NCBI GenBank assembly: GCA_018524345.1
Contig: JADQAZ010000001.1
Span: 310,001 to 374,000 of the forward strand
Direction of reading: 5' to 3'
Origin: Harenicola maris
GTDB lineage: Bacteria > Pseudomonadota > Alphaproteobacteria > Rhodobacterales > Rhodobacteraceae
DNA length: 64,000 nt
The position numbers and the translations under genes are program-made. Within the stretch, counting starts at the first letter, position 1; every line of letters starts with the position of its first letter. Shown here one piece after another: positions 18,032-26,479 of the stretch. The notes under the pieces were generated by a model, which saw only the letters and a list, made by a program, of their open reading frames with translations, did no database searches and was not told where the DNA came from.

Positions 18032-19085
18032 TCCGATAAAACGCTGGCTGAGCCGGCGGCCCGAGCGTCTGTCCGGCCCTGCGGGGCGGCAGCGGGGGCC
18101 TGCGACGCATATTGTGATTCTGGATGGCACCATGTCGAGCCTGCGCGAGGGCTATGAGACCAATGCGGGGATTACCTTCAAGCTGTTGACGGATTCCGGT
18201 CAGAGCCATCAGCAGATGGTCTATTACGAGAAGGGCATCCAGTGGCGCGACTGGCGCGGGACGGCGGACGTGGTTGTGGGGCGCGGGGTGAACCGGCAGA
18301 TCAAGCGCGCCTATGGCTGGCTGGCCAACCGCTATCGCCCCGGGGACCGGATTGTTTTGCTGGGCTATTCGCGGGGGGCCTATGCGGTGCGCTCGCTGGC
18401 GGGGGTGATTGACCGTGTGGGCCTTGTGGCGGCGCAGCATGCGACGGTGCGGATGATCCGGCAGGCCTATCGCCATTATGAATGCGGGCCGGATACCCCT
18501 GCGGCGCAGGCCTTTGCCGCGCGCTACTGCGTGCCCGAGGTGAGGATCGCCATGGTGGGGGTCTGGGATACGGTGAAGGCGCTGGGGTTGCGGCTTCCGA
18601 TTGTTTGGCGGTTTGCCAAGCCGCGGCACCAGTTTCACAACCATGCGCTGGGCGATCATATCGCGCAGGGGTTTCACGCGCTGGCGCTGGACGAGACCCG
18701 CGCCGCCTATGCGCCGGTTCTGTGGTCTTGCCCCGAGGGGTGGAGCGGGCAGATGGAGCAGGTCTGGTTTCGGGGCACCCACGGGGATATCGGCGGGCAG
18801 CTTGGCGGGTTTACCGAGGCGCGGCCCTTGGCGAATATTCCGCTGGTCTGGATGCTGGAGCGGCTGGAGGCCTGCCCTGTGGACCTGCCCGAGGGCTGGC
18901 GGGCGCGGTTTCCGATGGATCCGGAGGCGCCCTCTGTCGGGACGTTTCAGGGCTATGCCAAGCTGTTCCTGAACCGGCGGCGGCGGGTGGTCGGGCGGGA
19001 CCCGTCAGAGAGCCTGCACCCCACGGCCACGGGGCATCCGATGAGCGGACATCTGGAGCCTGTGGCCAAGAAGGCCTCTGCCTAG
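18018..19085 (+). CDS. DUF2235 alpha/beta-hydrolase
   Basis: 355 residues from a TTG at 18018, with a full AGGAGG at 18006-18011; it overlaps the end of the molybdo-enzyme gene by 14 bases, so translation is probably coupled. Motifs: HIVILDGTMSS near the start, the nucleophile elbow LLGYSRGAYAVRSLAG (Ser about residue 117), VGVWDTV and WFRGTHGDIGG carrying the likely acid and His. This is the DUF2235 fold, also seen in type VI secretion phospholipase effectors (Tle), but no secretion genes are near. Function unknown. Confidence 0.88.
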   Translation: MKLSNPIKRWLSRRPERLSGPAGRQRGPATHIVILDGTMSSLREGYETNAGITFKLLTDSGQSHQQMVYYEKGIQWRDWRGTADVVVGRGVNRQIKRAYGWLANRYRPGDRIVLLGYSRGAYAVRSLAGVIDRVGLVAAQHATVRMIRQAYRHYECGPDTPAAQAFAARYCVPEVRIAMVGVWDTVKALGLRLPIVWRFAKPRHQFHNHALGDHIAQGFHALALDETRAAYAPVLWSCPEGWSGQMEQVWFRGTHGDIGGQLGGFTEARPLANIPLVWMLERLEACPVDLPEGWRARFPMDPEAPSVGTFQGYAKLFLNRRRRVVGRDPSESLHPTATGHPMSGHLEPVAKKASA

Positions 19086-19576
19086 GTGCCCTTGGCCATG
19101 ATGATGCAGGTGGTGGAGCCTGTGGCGTAGAGTTTGCCATCCGCCGCGCCCCTGATCTCGCCGTTGGCGATACCGGTGGACCGGCCTGCGTGGCTGACCA
19201 CACCTTCGGCGATGATCTCGGTGCCAAGGGGGATCGGGCGGGTGATATTCACCTTATATTCCAGCGTGGTATAGACGGATCCCTTGGGCACGCAGGTCAT
19301 GACGGCGCAGGCCATGGCGCTGTCGAGCAGGGTGCCGTACCAGCCGCCATGGACCGTGCCCATGGGGTTTGTGTGGTCGAACAGCGGGGTGCCGCGAAAG
19401 GTCACGCGGGAGGGTTCGACGACCTCTACCGCGTAGTTCAATCCGCCGGAGATCGGCGGCGGGGCGATCAGCCCGTCGCGCATCCGTTCCATGAATTCGA
19501 GGCCGGAGATCTCCAGCACCTGCGCCAGGCTGGGCAGGTCTGCGGGGGTGGTGGCAATTTTGGGTGTCTGTGTCAT
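19082..19576 (-). CDS. PaaI-type hotdog thioesterase
   Basis: 164 residues with one hotdog domain. The key string is GTVHGGWYGTLLDSAMACAV, where HGG...D corresponds to the PaaI/YbgC-related active-site helix; a second strand reads TLEYKVNITRPIPLGTEIIAEG. It should hydrolyse an acyl- or aryl-CoA. Convergent with the DUF2235 gene with a 4-base stop overlap. Substrate not predictable. Confidence 0.9.
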   Translation of the reverse strand: MTQTPKIATTPADLPSLAQVLEISGLEFMERMRDGLIAPPPISGGLNYAVEVVEPSRVTFRGTPLFDHTNPMGTVHGGWYGTLLDSAMACAVMTCVPKGSVYTTLEYKVNITRPIPLGTEIIAEGVVSHAGRSTGIANGEIRGAADGKLYATGSTTCIIMAKGT

Positions 19577-19677
19577 GCCGCGACTTTAGGTCAGCGGAAT
19601 GGGCGGGGCAATCGCGGGACTGCGGCTGCCGCGGAGGTCATTGGCGTGAGTTTCGATACAGCGGCCACGGGCGGTTG

Positions 19678-19698
19678 AGATTTTTCGTCGAAAAATCT
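19678..19698. repeat. Hairpin AGATTTTTCG-T-CGAAAAATCT after metF
   Basis: Ten-base arms around a single central base, 20 bases past the metF stop. The same arms occur at 30690-30710 with a different central base. It could act as a 3' end for metF (minus strand). Confidence 0.7.
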
Positions 19699-19718
19699 TG
19701 TTCCGCCCGGGGCGGCGT

Positions 19719-20585
19719 TTAGGCGACTTTTTCGACCGGTTGCGCGGGGACCACGCCGAGGGCGCGGCAGATGTCGCGGGTGAGGTCGGGTTTGTTCAGG
19801 GTGTAGAAATGCAGTTGCTCCACCCCTTCGTCCATCAGTTCGGAGCAAAGCTCGGTTGCGATGGCGGTGGCGAGCAGGTCGGAGCGGCCGTCGCGGTCTG
19901 CGGCGGTGAAGGCCTCTTCCAGCCATGCGGGGATTTTGGTGCCGCAGGCCTCGGCAAAGCGGCGGGTGCCTTTCCAGTTCTCGATCGGCAGGATGCCGGG
20001 GAGGATCGGCTTGGTGATGCCTGCCTTGGCGCAATCGTCGCGGAAGCGCAGGAAGGTGTCAGCCTCGAAGAAGAACTGGGTGATGGCCTCGTCCGCGCCG
20101 GCCTCGAACTTGCGTTTGAGCCATGCCACGTCTGCGCCGGGTTCTGTCGCCTCGGGGTGCGGGTCGGGGTAGGCGCCGACGCGCAGGGTGAAGGGGGCGG
20201 TTTCTTTCAGCGCCGTGATCAGCTCCAGCGAGCTTGCGAAACCGTCGGCGCGGGGGGTGAATTTGTCGGTGCCTTTGGGGGCGTCGCCGCGCAGGGCGAC
20301 GATGTCGGTCACGCCCATATCGGCATAGCCTTTGGCGATGGCGAGGGTTTCCTCGCGGCTGGCGTCAACGCATGTCAGGTGGGCCGCAACCCGCAGGTCG
20401 GTTTGTTTTTGCAGGGCTTCGACGGCCTCATGGGTCAGCTGCCGTGTGGTGCCGCCGGCGCCATAGGTGACGGAGACGAATTCGGGGCCCAGAGGTGCCA
20501 GCGTCTGGATCGTGTCCCAGAGGCGGAAGGAGCCTTCGAGGTTTTTGGGCGGGAAGAATTCGAACGACAAGCGGGGGGCGGACAT
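19719..20585 (-). CDS. metF: Methylenetetrahydrofolate reductase
   Basis: 288 residues from the ATG at 20585 (MSAPRLSFEFFPPKNLEG), with AAAAGG upstream. TIM-barrel flavoprotein: FEFFPPK at the start carries the catalytic Glu, VSVTYGAGG follows, then AHLTCVDAS and ALRGDAPKG for FAD and substrate binding. It makes 5-methyl-THF for methionine synthesis. It is divergent from metR, whose product is expected to control it, and the 77-bp spacer carries two inverted repeats. Confidence 0.97.
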   Translation of the reverse strand: MSAPRLSFEFFPPKNLEGSFRLWDTIQTLAPLGPEFVSVTYGAGGTTRQLTHEAVEALQKQTDLRVAAHLTCVDASREETLAIAKGYADMGVTDIVALRGDAPKGTDKFTPRADGFASSLELITALKETAPFTLRVGAYPDPHPEATEPGADVAWLKRKFEAGADEAITQFFFEADTFLRFRDDCAKAGITKPILPGILPIENWKGTRRFAEACGTKIPAWLEEAFTAADRDGRSDLLATAIATELCSELMDEGVEQLHFYTLNKPDLTRDICRALGVVPAQPVEKVA

Positions 20586-20612
20586 GGGGATACCTTTTGA
20601 TTGGATGCTGTC

Positions 20613-20668
20613 TTGTCTCATATTCTTTCATGTGAGACAAATTCATAAATCTCACGAAGTTTATGAAT
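20613..20668. promoter_or_regulatory. Two inverted repeats between metF and metR, candidate MetR operators
   Basis: TTGTCTCA (20613-20620) and TGAGACAA (20633-20640), then ATTCATAAA (20641-20649) and TTTATGAAT (20660-20668). The second repeat runs over the ATG at 20663, so a regulator bound there could block metR itself. Confidence 0.55.
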
Positions 20669-21580
20669 CCTATGCATATTGAGTTTCGTCATCTGCGGTC
20701 GATCAAAGCCATCCACGAGGCGGGCGGGTTGGCCCGTGCGGCGGAGGTGTTGAACATCACCCAATCGGCCCTGTCGCATCAGATCAAGGGGCTGGAGGCG
20801 CAATGCGGCGTGGAGTTGTTTGCCCGCCGGTCCAAGCCGCTAAAGCTCTCGGGAGCGGGGATGCGCCTGCTGAAGCTGGCAGAGAAGGTCCTGCCGGAGA
20901 TCGAGGATCTTGAGGCCGACCTGATGGGGCTCAAGTCCGGCAAGTCGGGGCGGCTGCATATCGCGATCGAGTGTCACGCCTGTTTCGAATGGCTGTTTCC
21001 GGTGCTGGAGGAGTTCCGCCGCGGCTGGCCCGATGTGGATGTGGACATCCGCCCGGGCCTTGCCTTTGGCGCGCTGCCGGCCCTTGTGCGCGAGGAGGTG
21101 GACCTTGTCGTGACCTCGGACCCCGAGGAGCGCGCGGGCGTAGAATTCACGCCGCTGTTCGATTACGAGCCGGTTTTCGTGGCCTCAAAGGATCACCCCT
21201 TGGCGGCGAGGCCCTATGTCGAGGCGGAGGATTTTCAGGGCGAAACGCTGCTGACCTATCCGGTGGAGCGCCCGCGTCTGGATGTGTTCAGCGAGCTGTT
21301 GATCCCCGCGGGGGTGGAGCCTCTTGCCGTGCGGCAGGTGGAGCTGACGGCGATGATCCTGCTGCTGGTCGGGGCGGGGCGCGGGGTGGCTGTGCTGCCC
21401 GATTGGGTGGTGCGCGAGGTGCGCCTTGATAGCGATTATATCACCCGCCCGCTGACCAAGGGCGGCATCACGCGGCGGCTTTATGCCGCGACGCGGGAGG
21501 AGGACACGGCAAAGCCCTTTATGGCCAATGTCCTGCGCCTTGGCCGGACAATTCCGGTCAAGCTCCAGCGGGCGGGTTAG
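20663..21580 (+). CDS. metR: LysR-family methionine regulator MetR
   Basis: 305 residues. N-terminal helix-turn-helix (GGLARAAEVLNITQSALSHQIKGLEAQ) and a ligand domain with the MetR hallmark IECHACFEWLFPVLEEFR, close to E. coli MetR (IECHSCIQWLTPALENF), plus TSDPEERAGVEFTPLFDYEPV. MetR uses homocysteine to control met genes. Divergent from metF. The annotated ATG at 20663 overlaps an inverted repeat; the ATG at 20672 (MHIEFRHLR) may be the true start. Confidence 0.92.
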   Translation: MNPMHIEFRHLRSIKAIHEAGGLARAAEVLNITQSALSHQIKGLEAQCGVELFARRSKPLKLSGAGMRLLKLAEKVLPEIEDLEADLMGLKSGKSGRLHIAIECHACFEWLFPVLEEFRRGWPDVDVDIRPGLAFGALPALVREEVDLVVTSDPEERAGVEFTPLFDYEPVFVASKDHPLAARPYVEAEDFQGETLLTYPVERPRLDVFSELLIPAGVEPLAVRQVELTAMILLLVGAGRGVAVLPDWVVREVRLDSDYITRPLTKGGITRRLYAATREEDTAKPFMANVLRLGRTIPVKLQRAG

Positions 21581-21584
21581 GGCC

Positions 21585-21603
21585 CAGTTTGCGCAGCAAA
21601 CTG
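21585..21603. terminator. Hairpin after metR
   Basis: CAGTTTGC (21585-21592), loop GCA, GCAAACTG (21596-21603), starting 5 bases after the metR stop and followed by GC-rich sequence instead of a T-run. Likely a transcript-end hairpin. Confidence 0.4.
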
Positions 21604-21680
21604 CCCGGCCCAACGGGCGGTGAGGCCGTAGGCCGAAAGCGACGGGCGGGAGGGGTTCTTGGCAAGGAGAGGTGAGGGAT

Positions 21681-22046
21681 ATGGACGTACAGCTTGGCCG
21701 GATCGTGATTTACACCAAACGGCTTGAGGAGATGGTGGCGTTTTATTGCACCCATTTCGGGTTCTCCGCGCTGCGGCTGGAGGGGGACCGGGTGGTGGAG
21801 CTTGTCGCGCCGGAGGGCGGGGGGAATATTCTGCTCCATCCCATGGGCGCGGGTCGCAAGGAGGGGCAGGTTTTGGTGAAGCTGGTGTTCGATGTGGAGG
21901 ACGTGGAGGGGTTTTGCCGCGCGGCAGAGGCGCGCGGGCTGTCCTTTGGCGCCATCCACAAGGCCGATGGCTATAGCTTTGCCAATGCCAAGGATCCGGC
22001 GAAGAATTCGATCTCCGTCTCCAGCCGCGCTTATGTGGGGCAATAA
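21681..22046 (+). CDS. VOC-superfamily (glyoxalase-like) protein
   Basis: 121 residues from the ATG at 21681, eight bases after AGGAGAGG. One VOC module: QLGRIVIYTKRLEEMVAFYCTHFGF at the start, VVELVAPEGGGNILLHP and VLVKLVFDVEDVEGFCRAAEARG, ending DPAKNSISVSSRAY. The DPxxN(S/A)I string is the usual metal-end strand. The substrate is not known; VOC proteins include lyases, dioxygenases and resistance proteins. Confidence 0.85.
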   Translation: MDVQLGRIVIYTKRLEEMVAFYCTHFGFSALRLEGDRVVELVAPEGGGNILLHPMGAGRKEGQVLVKLVFDVEDVEGFCRAAEARGLSFGAIHKADGYSFANAKDPAKNSISVSSRAYVGQ

Positions 22047-22181
22047 CGCGCCTACTGCGCCCGTTTGACAGGCCCCGGGCTTCAACTTCGCAGATCATAC
22101 TTCTTTCCCGATAATTCCCTAATGCAGCCTCCTTGCGAAGGTATTGGCTCACTGGATTGATTGGAAAACGTTGGAAAAGAG

Positions 22182-23084
22182 ATGCTGGACGTCGTTGAGT
22201 ATGCATTCGAGGGGGATCGTCAGTGCGCGCGGGACTACCTGCGTGGCCTGCCGGTCGGGGCTTTTTATACCTATGTGCTTTTGACGCCGGGTGGCCTCCC
22301 GTTCTATGTCGGTAAGGGCAAAGGGGACCGGGTTTTGCAGCACGAGGCAGAGGCCCTTCGCAATTCGAAAATACACAAAACCAATCCGTATAAATGTAAC
22401 AAAATCCGCAAGATTGTCGGCCTCGGTGACTCTGTCGGCTACCGAATTGACCGGGTTTACGAATTGGACGAGATTGCGTGTTTAAAGCGTGAGCAGGCAC
22501 TTATCTCTCATTACGGGCGACGGTGCGACGGAGGGGTTCTCACCAATCTGGCCGCCGGGCTGGGAAGTCCGGCCGCGCGCGATCCATTGTCGGCGGAGCG
22601 CCATGCCGCGACACTGAGCGGTGTTGTTGAGGGCGATGGAGAGAGAACGGCGTTGAACCTTTATCTGCAGTCTTTGGGGGCGGTGGCGAGCGTTCCGATT
22701 AAACCACTTGCCGCGTATCGCAGTCGGTTGGTTGGCGCCTATCCAAGCCCGAAAGCCTTGAAGAATGCCTCCTTGCGGAACGGGCTTACGATTGTTGCGA
22801 GTGTTTTGGCGTCGGGGCTTCGGATCACGTCGGGCACCATTGTTCCGCGCAAATTCATGATCGCACCAGAGGCTGAAAATTGGCCCTTGGATGGGCCGCC
22901 GCCTGAGGTGGTTGAGGGGGTTATCGAGAATGGTGCCGCCAGCGATATTCTCAAGCTGGGGCTGGTTTCGCTTGTGCGTGCAGATCGCCCCGAAGATGAG
23001 GGGTTTCGCATTGATGCCGGCCAAGCGGCGCGCATTATCGGTTTGGTTGGGCGGGACTATCTTGAGGAATGGGACCTCGTTTGA
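22182..23084 (+). CDS. GIY-YIG domain protein
   Basis: 300 residues from the ATG at 22182; a TTG at 22161 in the same frame is possible. The GIY-YIG nuclease core is at about residues 22-115: FYTYVLLTPGGLPFYVGKGKGDRV, a basic NKIRKIV helix, and a late EIACLKREQALISHYGR with the Glu expected for metal binding, then LTNLAAG. This version resembles the LEM-3/ANKLE1 type. The remaining 180 residues have no recognised domain. Base composition looks clearly less GC-rich than the neighbours, suggesting transfer. Possible DNA repair or mobile-element nuclease; the target is unknown. Confidence 0.82.
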   Translation: MLDVVEYAFEGDRQCARDYLRGLPVGAFYTYVLLTPGGLPFYVGKGKGDRVLQHEAEALRNSKIHKTNPYKCNKIRKIVGLGDSVGYRIDRVYELDEIACLKREQALISHYGRRCDGGVLTNLAAGLGSPAARDPLSAERHAATLSGVVEGDGERTALNLYLQSLGAVASVPIKPLAAYRSRLVGAYPSPKALKNASLRNGLTIVASVLASGLRITSGTIVPRKFMIAPEAENWPLDGPPPEVVEGVIENGAASDILKLGLVSLVRADRPEDEGFRIDAGQAARIIGLVGRDYLEEWDLV

Positions 23085-23105
23085 CCCGCTTTGTTTCGGG
23101 TTGGG

Positions 23106-23735
23106 TCAGCTCGCCCGTTTGAAGGCCGCTGTTGCGAGGCCCATGGCCACCAGCGCTGTGCCGCCGAGGCGGGACATCCATGCGAGGACGGCGGGGCGGG
23201 CGATGCGGCTGCGGAGGTGGTCGGCCAGCAGGGCGTAGGCGAGGGCGTTGAGGGCCGCGAGGGTCACGAAGGTGGTGATCAGCACCGCGAACTGGGGCAG
23301 GAGCGGGGCCTCGACCGCGATGAACTGCGGCACGAAGGCGATGAAAAACACGATGGATTTGGGGTTGAGCGCGGTGACGGCGGCGGCGTGGCCGAAGACG
23401 CGCGAGGGCGCGGCCTGCGCCGTGTTTTCGATGCTTCCGAGGCTGGCGGAGGGGGCGCTTTTGATCAGTTTGATGCCGAGGTAGATCAGATAGCCCGCGC
23501 CGATCCATTTCAGCGCTGTGAACAGCGCGGCGGAGGCCAGAACCAGCGCGCCAAGCCCCGCGAGGGAGGCTGACATGGCGATGAAATCGCCCAGAGCGAC
23601 GCCGCCGACTGTGGCGAGGGCGGTTTTGCGGCCTTGGCTGATGGCGTAGCTGAGCACCAGAAGGACCGTCGGGCCGGGGATCAGCAAGAGGGCTGTGGAG
23701 GCGGCGACGAAGGCCAGCCATGTTTGAAATTCCAT
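23106..23735 (-). CDS. LysE/RhtB-family amino-acid exporter
   Basis: 209 residues from the ATG at 23735 (MEFQTWLAFVAASTALLLIPGPTVLLVLSYA). Six hydrophobic segments and the RhtB signature PGPTVLLVLSYAISQGRKTAL in the first loop; ALNPKSIVFFIAFVPQF is also typical. Exports amino acids or related small molecules across the inner membrane. It is convergent with the GIY-YIG gene (22-bp gap) and downstream of the patatin-like gene. Confidence 0.92.
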   Translation of the reverse strand: MEFQTWLAFVAASTALLLIPGPTVLLVLSYAISQGRKTALATVGGVALGDFIAMSASLAGLGALVLASAALFTALKWIGAGYLIYLGIKLIKSAPSASLGSIENTAQAAPSRVFGHAAAVTALNPKSIVFFIAFVPQFIAVEAPLLPQFAVLITTFVTLAALNALAYALLADHLRSRIARPAVLAWMSRLGGTALVAMGLATAAFKRAS

Positions 23736-23828
23736 TCCGGTGCCTTTCGCGACTCGCGGGTTTTCCCTAACCCGAGCCAGCAAGCCACAGCTGCGGCGGG
23801 GGGTAAAGGGGCTGCGGCTTTGTGCCCG

Positions 23829-26195
23829 TTAGTATTGCGGTTTGGGCGGGCCGAACTGAAAATTCTCGATCACCGAAGAGGCGCCGGAGCGTTGCAGGAC
23901 CTTGAGGCGGCCGATCTCTGCCTCCTGCGTGCCGGTGGGGCAGTCGGCGGGTTTGCCGGGGGCAGAGCCGAGGCGGACCTCGAAGGGGGCGGCTTGGGCG
24001 GTTTTGCCGGCCAATGTGCCGTTGAGGATTTGGTCCTCGATATCCTTGAAGGTTACCCCTGCGAGATACCAGGAGACGGTGAAATTCGCCAGATAGGGGA
24101 TGGAGCGGGCGGCGCAGATGGAGACCTTGCCCTTGGCGCCTAGATCGCCCTCTGTCGCAATACTGGAGGGTTCGATCAGTTGCAGGGCGCGGCGGGCGGT
24201 CAGGCCGATGCGGGCGCGCCACGCGTTGGTAAAGGCCGAGACCGGCGCGCCGATCGTGCCCTTGACGCCGGAGGTCAGGGGCGGCTCGTCCACGGTGATG
24301 GCGATGAGTTCGATATTGGCCGCGCCATGGGTGGGCATCAGGGCGCGGACGATGTCGATGGCGGTTTCGATGCCGGAATTGTCGAAATAGCCGCCGTCGA
24401 CGAGTTGGAGGAGCTCTGTCTCTTTGCCGCCCGGGCCGATGGCACGGACGCGGGCGGGGGGCGTGACGAGGGGGAAGCGCGCCGAGATCACCATGGCATT
24501 GGCCACGGTCATATCGCGCGCGCCCTGAAGCGCGATGCGGGAGCCTTGACGGTCGAGCATATCGACAGGGGAGAGGGCGTGGCGGGTGCCGTCGCCGACC
24601 TCGGTTCCGTTCATGAAGAGGAGCGGCGCGCCGCGTTCGGGCATCCAGCTTTTGGATAGGGCGGTTTCAAGGCGCGAGGGCAGGCCCGAGCCGGGGGCGC
24701 GCAGTGCGAAGCCCTCCCATTGGTCCACGGCGGTGACAAAGCGTTCCTCGAGCACGCGGCCCCTGTCCATCGGGGCGAGGCGGTAGGCGGAATAGGGGAC
24801 GAAATTGTCGAGGTTGTCGCGAAAGAAGAAGGCGGCGAGGGAGGGGGAGAGGTAGTCGCGCCGCAGGATGTAGCGCACGGCGTCCTTGTGGCAGTTGGGC
24901 ACGCGGATCGCGGTGTCGCAGAGCCCCGAGGCGCGGACCGCCCAGTAGACCCCCGCCCCGACGGAGCCGCCGGAGACACCGGAGATGGCAAAGACGCTTT
25001 TGGCAAATTCGGGGTCGGCGTCGGCGCGGGCGGCGAGGTAGAAGGCGGTTTGATAGGCGGCATAGAGGCCGCCGCCCTGCGCCGCGACGATGCGGATGGT
25101 GGGGACCTCTCTATACGGCCAGCGTTCGAAGGCGATGCGCACCGAGGGGATCGGGTTGGGCGCGGGATCGACGCCGGTGATCAGGTGGCAGCCGGAGAGG
25201 GAGCCGCAATCGGCGGCGCGGTGTTGCTGGGCATAGAGGACCACGGCAAAGCCCGCAAAGGCGAGGGGGACAAAGCGCGGCCCGAAGGCGCGCAGCCATG
25301 CCAGCCAGCGGCGCGGCCCCTTTGGCGGGGCATTGCCGGGCAGTTGCCGCCCGGTTTTGCGCCGCAGCCGCCAGAGGCAGCCGAGGCCGAAGACAAAGAG
25401 CACCCCGATCATGAAGAGGCTGTTTTGCGACAGCATGGTCAGCGCGATCAGCAGCGTCAGCGGCAGCCCGCCGGGCATGGCCCGCGAGGCGCAGGTGAGC
25501 GCGGCGAGCACGGTGCCGAGGCCGATGGCGAAGGCGGCGGCGAGGCTGATGGGGCCGAAGAATTCGCCCCATTCGGGATAGAGGAACCCGACCAGCACCA
25601 CCGCCGTGAGCAGCACCGCGAAGAACAGGGATGTGGAGCGGTAGGAATCGCGGCGGTCCTCTTGGTCCGGGCTGCCGCGCATCAGGAGCAGCCCCGCCCC
25701 GTAGAGCAGGAAGAGCACCAGCCCCGCCCCGAGGATAAAGGCGGTGGAGGCGGTGATATCCACCGCCTCGGGCGAGCGGATGGCGCGGCGCAGGCCGGTC
25801 ACGATCAGCCCCGCGGGCACCAGCCCCGCCAGCCCCATGGCAAACCACGGGATCCAGCCGCCCATACCATAAAAGCGCACGATGCGCCGGGCGGCCTCTG
25901 CCAGCACCACGGGCAGGGCGGCGAGCAGGAACATGGTGGTGAGCAGCCGGACCCAGCGCAGGCGCGAGGTATTGATTGCCCCGTCGCCGGACCAAGCGCC
26001 GCTGCCGCCCTGAATTTCTGCGAGGAAGCCGAGGATGACCTCCTGCGCCGGATCGACGAAGGCGAAGCAGTAGCCAAAGCCTAGCCCCACGATCACCGGC
26101 CCGTAGATATGTTCGAGGACATTCACGATGGTCATACGGTTGAACCCCGCCCCTGTGGGGCCGGGATTGGGGGTGTGGATGGCCGGGCTAAACAT
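23829..26195 (-). CDS. Membrane-anchored patatin-like phospholipase
   Basis: 788 residues. Residues 1-325 hold about eight hydrophobic segments (first near VNVLEHIYGPVIVGLGFGYC). Residues 350-788 form a patatin-like hydrolase domain: oxyanion string AAQGGGLYAA (371-380), nucleophile elbow SGVSGGS with Ser408, and catalytic Asp600 in VDGGYFDNSG. The dyad and fold predict acyl-ester hydrolysis of lipids at the membrane. Patatins are usually soluble or have short leaders, so this fusion is uncommon. No operon partner is evident. The 284 bp upstream (26196-26479) hold nothing I can identify. Confidence 0.87.
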   Translation of the reverse strand: MFSPAIHTPNPGPTGAGFNRMTIVNVLEHIYGPVIVGLGFGYCFAFVDPAQEVILGFLAEIQGGSGAWSGDGAINTSRLRWVRLLTTMFLLAALPVVLAEAARRIVRFYGMGGWIPWFAMGLAGLVPAGLIVTGLRRAIRSPEAVDITASTAFILGAGLVLFLLYGAGLLLMRGSPDQEDRRDSYRSTSLFFAVLLTAVVLVGFLYPEWGEFFGPISLAAAFAIGLGTVLAALTCASRAMPGGLPLTLLIALTMLSQNSLFMIGVLFVFGLGCLWRLRRKTGRQLPGNAPPKGPRRWLAWLRAFGPRFVPLAFAGFAVVLYAQQHRAADCGSLSGCHLITGVDPAPNPIPSVRIAFERWPYREVPTIRIVAAQGGGLYAAYQTAFYLAARADADPEFAKSVFAISGVSGGSVGAGVYWAVRASGLCDTAIRVPNCHKDAVRYILRRDYLSPSLAAFFFRDNLDNFVPYSAYRLAPMDRGRVLEERFVTAVDQWEGFALRAPGSGLPSRLETALSKSWMPERGAPLLFMNGTEVGDGTRHALSPVDMLDRQGSRIALQGARDMTVANAMVISARFPLVTPPARVRAIGPGGKETELLQLVDGGYFDNSGIETAIDIVRALMPTHGAANIELIAITVDEPPLTSGVKGTIGAPVSAFTNAWRARIGLTARRALQLIEPSSIATEGDLGAKGKVSICAARSIPYLANFTVSWYLAGVTFKDIEDQILNGTLAGKTAQAAPFEVRLGSAPGKPADCPTGTQEAEIGRLKVLQRSGASSVIENFQFGPPKPQY

Positions 26196-26479
26196 AGGGC
26201 GGCTCCTGATTTTGAGAGTGGGGTCTTGGGGAATAGGCTTTGCAATCCATTGCAGGATAGCCGCGCTTTCCCTTACGTCAAAGCTTTGCGCGCTATGGCT
26301 TCGCCAGCGTGAAAGGCGCGTAAAAGGCGCGGCGGGGCGTGCAAAGCGGGGAAAATAGGGGGCAGACGGGGGGAAATTAGGGGCCGGTTGGGGATTGGGC
26401 GCTTTTCTTTGGGCGCGGCCAAAGCTATATGCGCGGCTTAGACCACCCCAAGCCGATCTTTTTACAGGAGCCGTATCCC

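Noticed and set aside
15689..18133. An 814-codon open frame on the minus strand
   Set aside because: It is the antisense shadow of the molybdo-enzyme gene; high GC removes stop codons, and the protein has no domain pattern and is rich in Arg, His and Pro.
18018..19085. Type VI secretion phospholipase effector
   Set aside because: The DUF2235 fold fits, but no VgrG, Hcp, PAAR or immunity gene is nearby.
20586..20662. SAM riboswitch before metF
   Set aside because: The shared spacer is only 77 bp and shows operator-like inverted repeats instead of a riboswitch fold.
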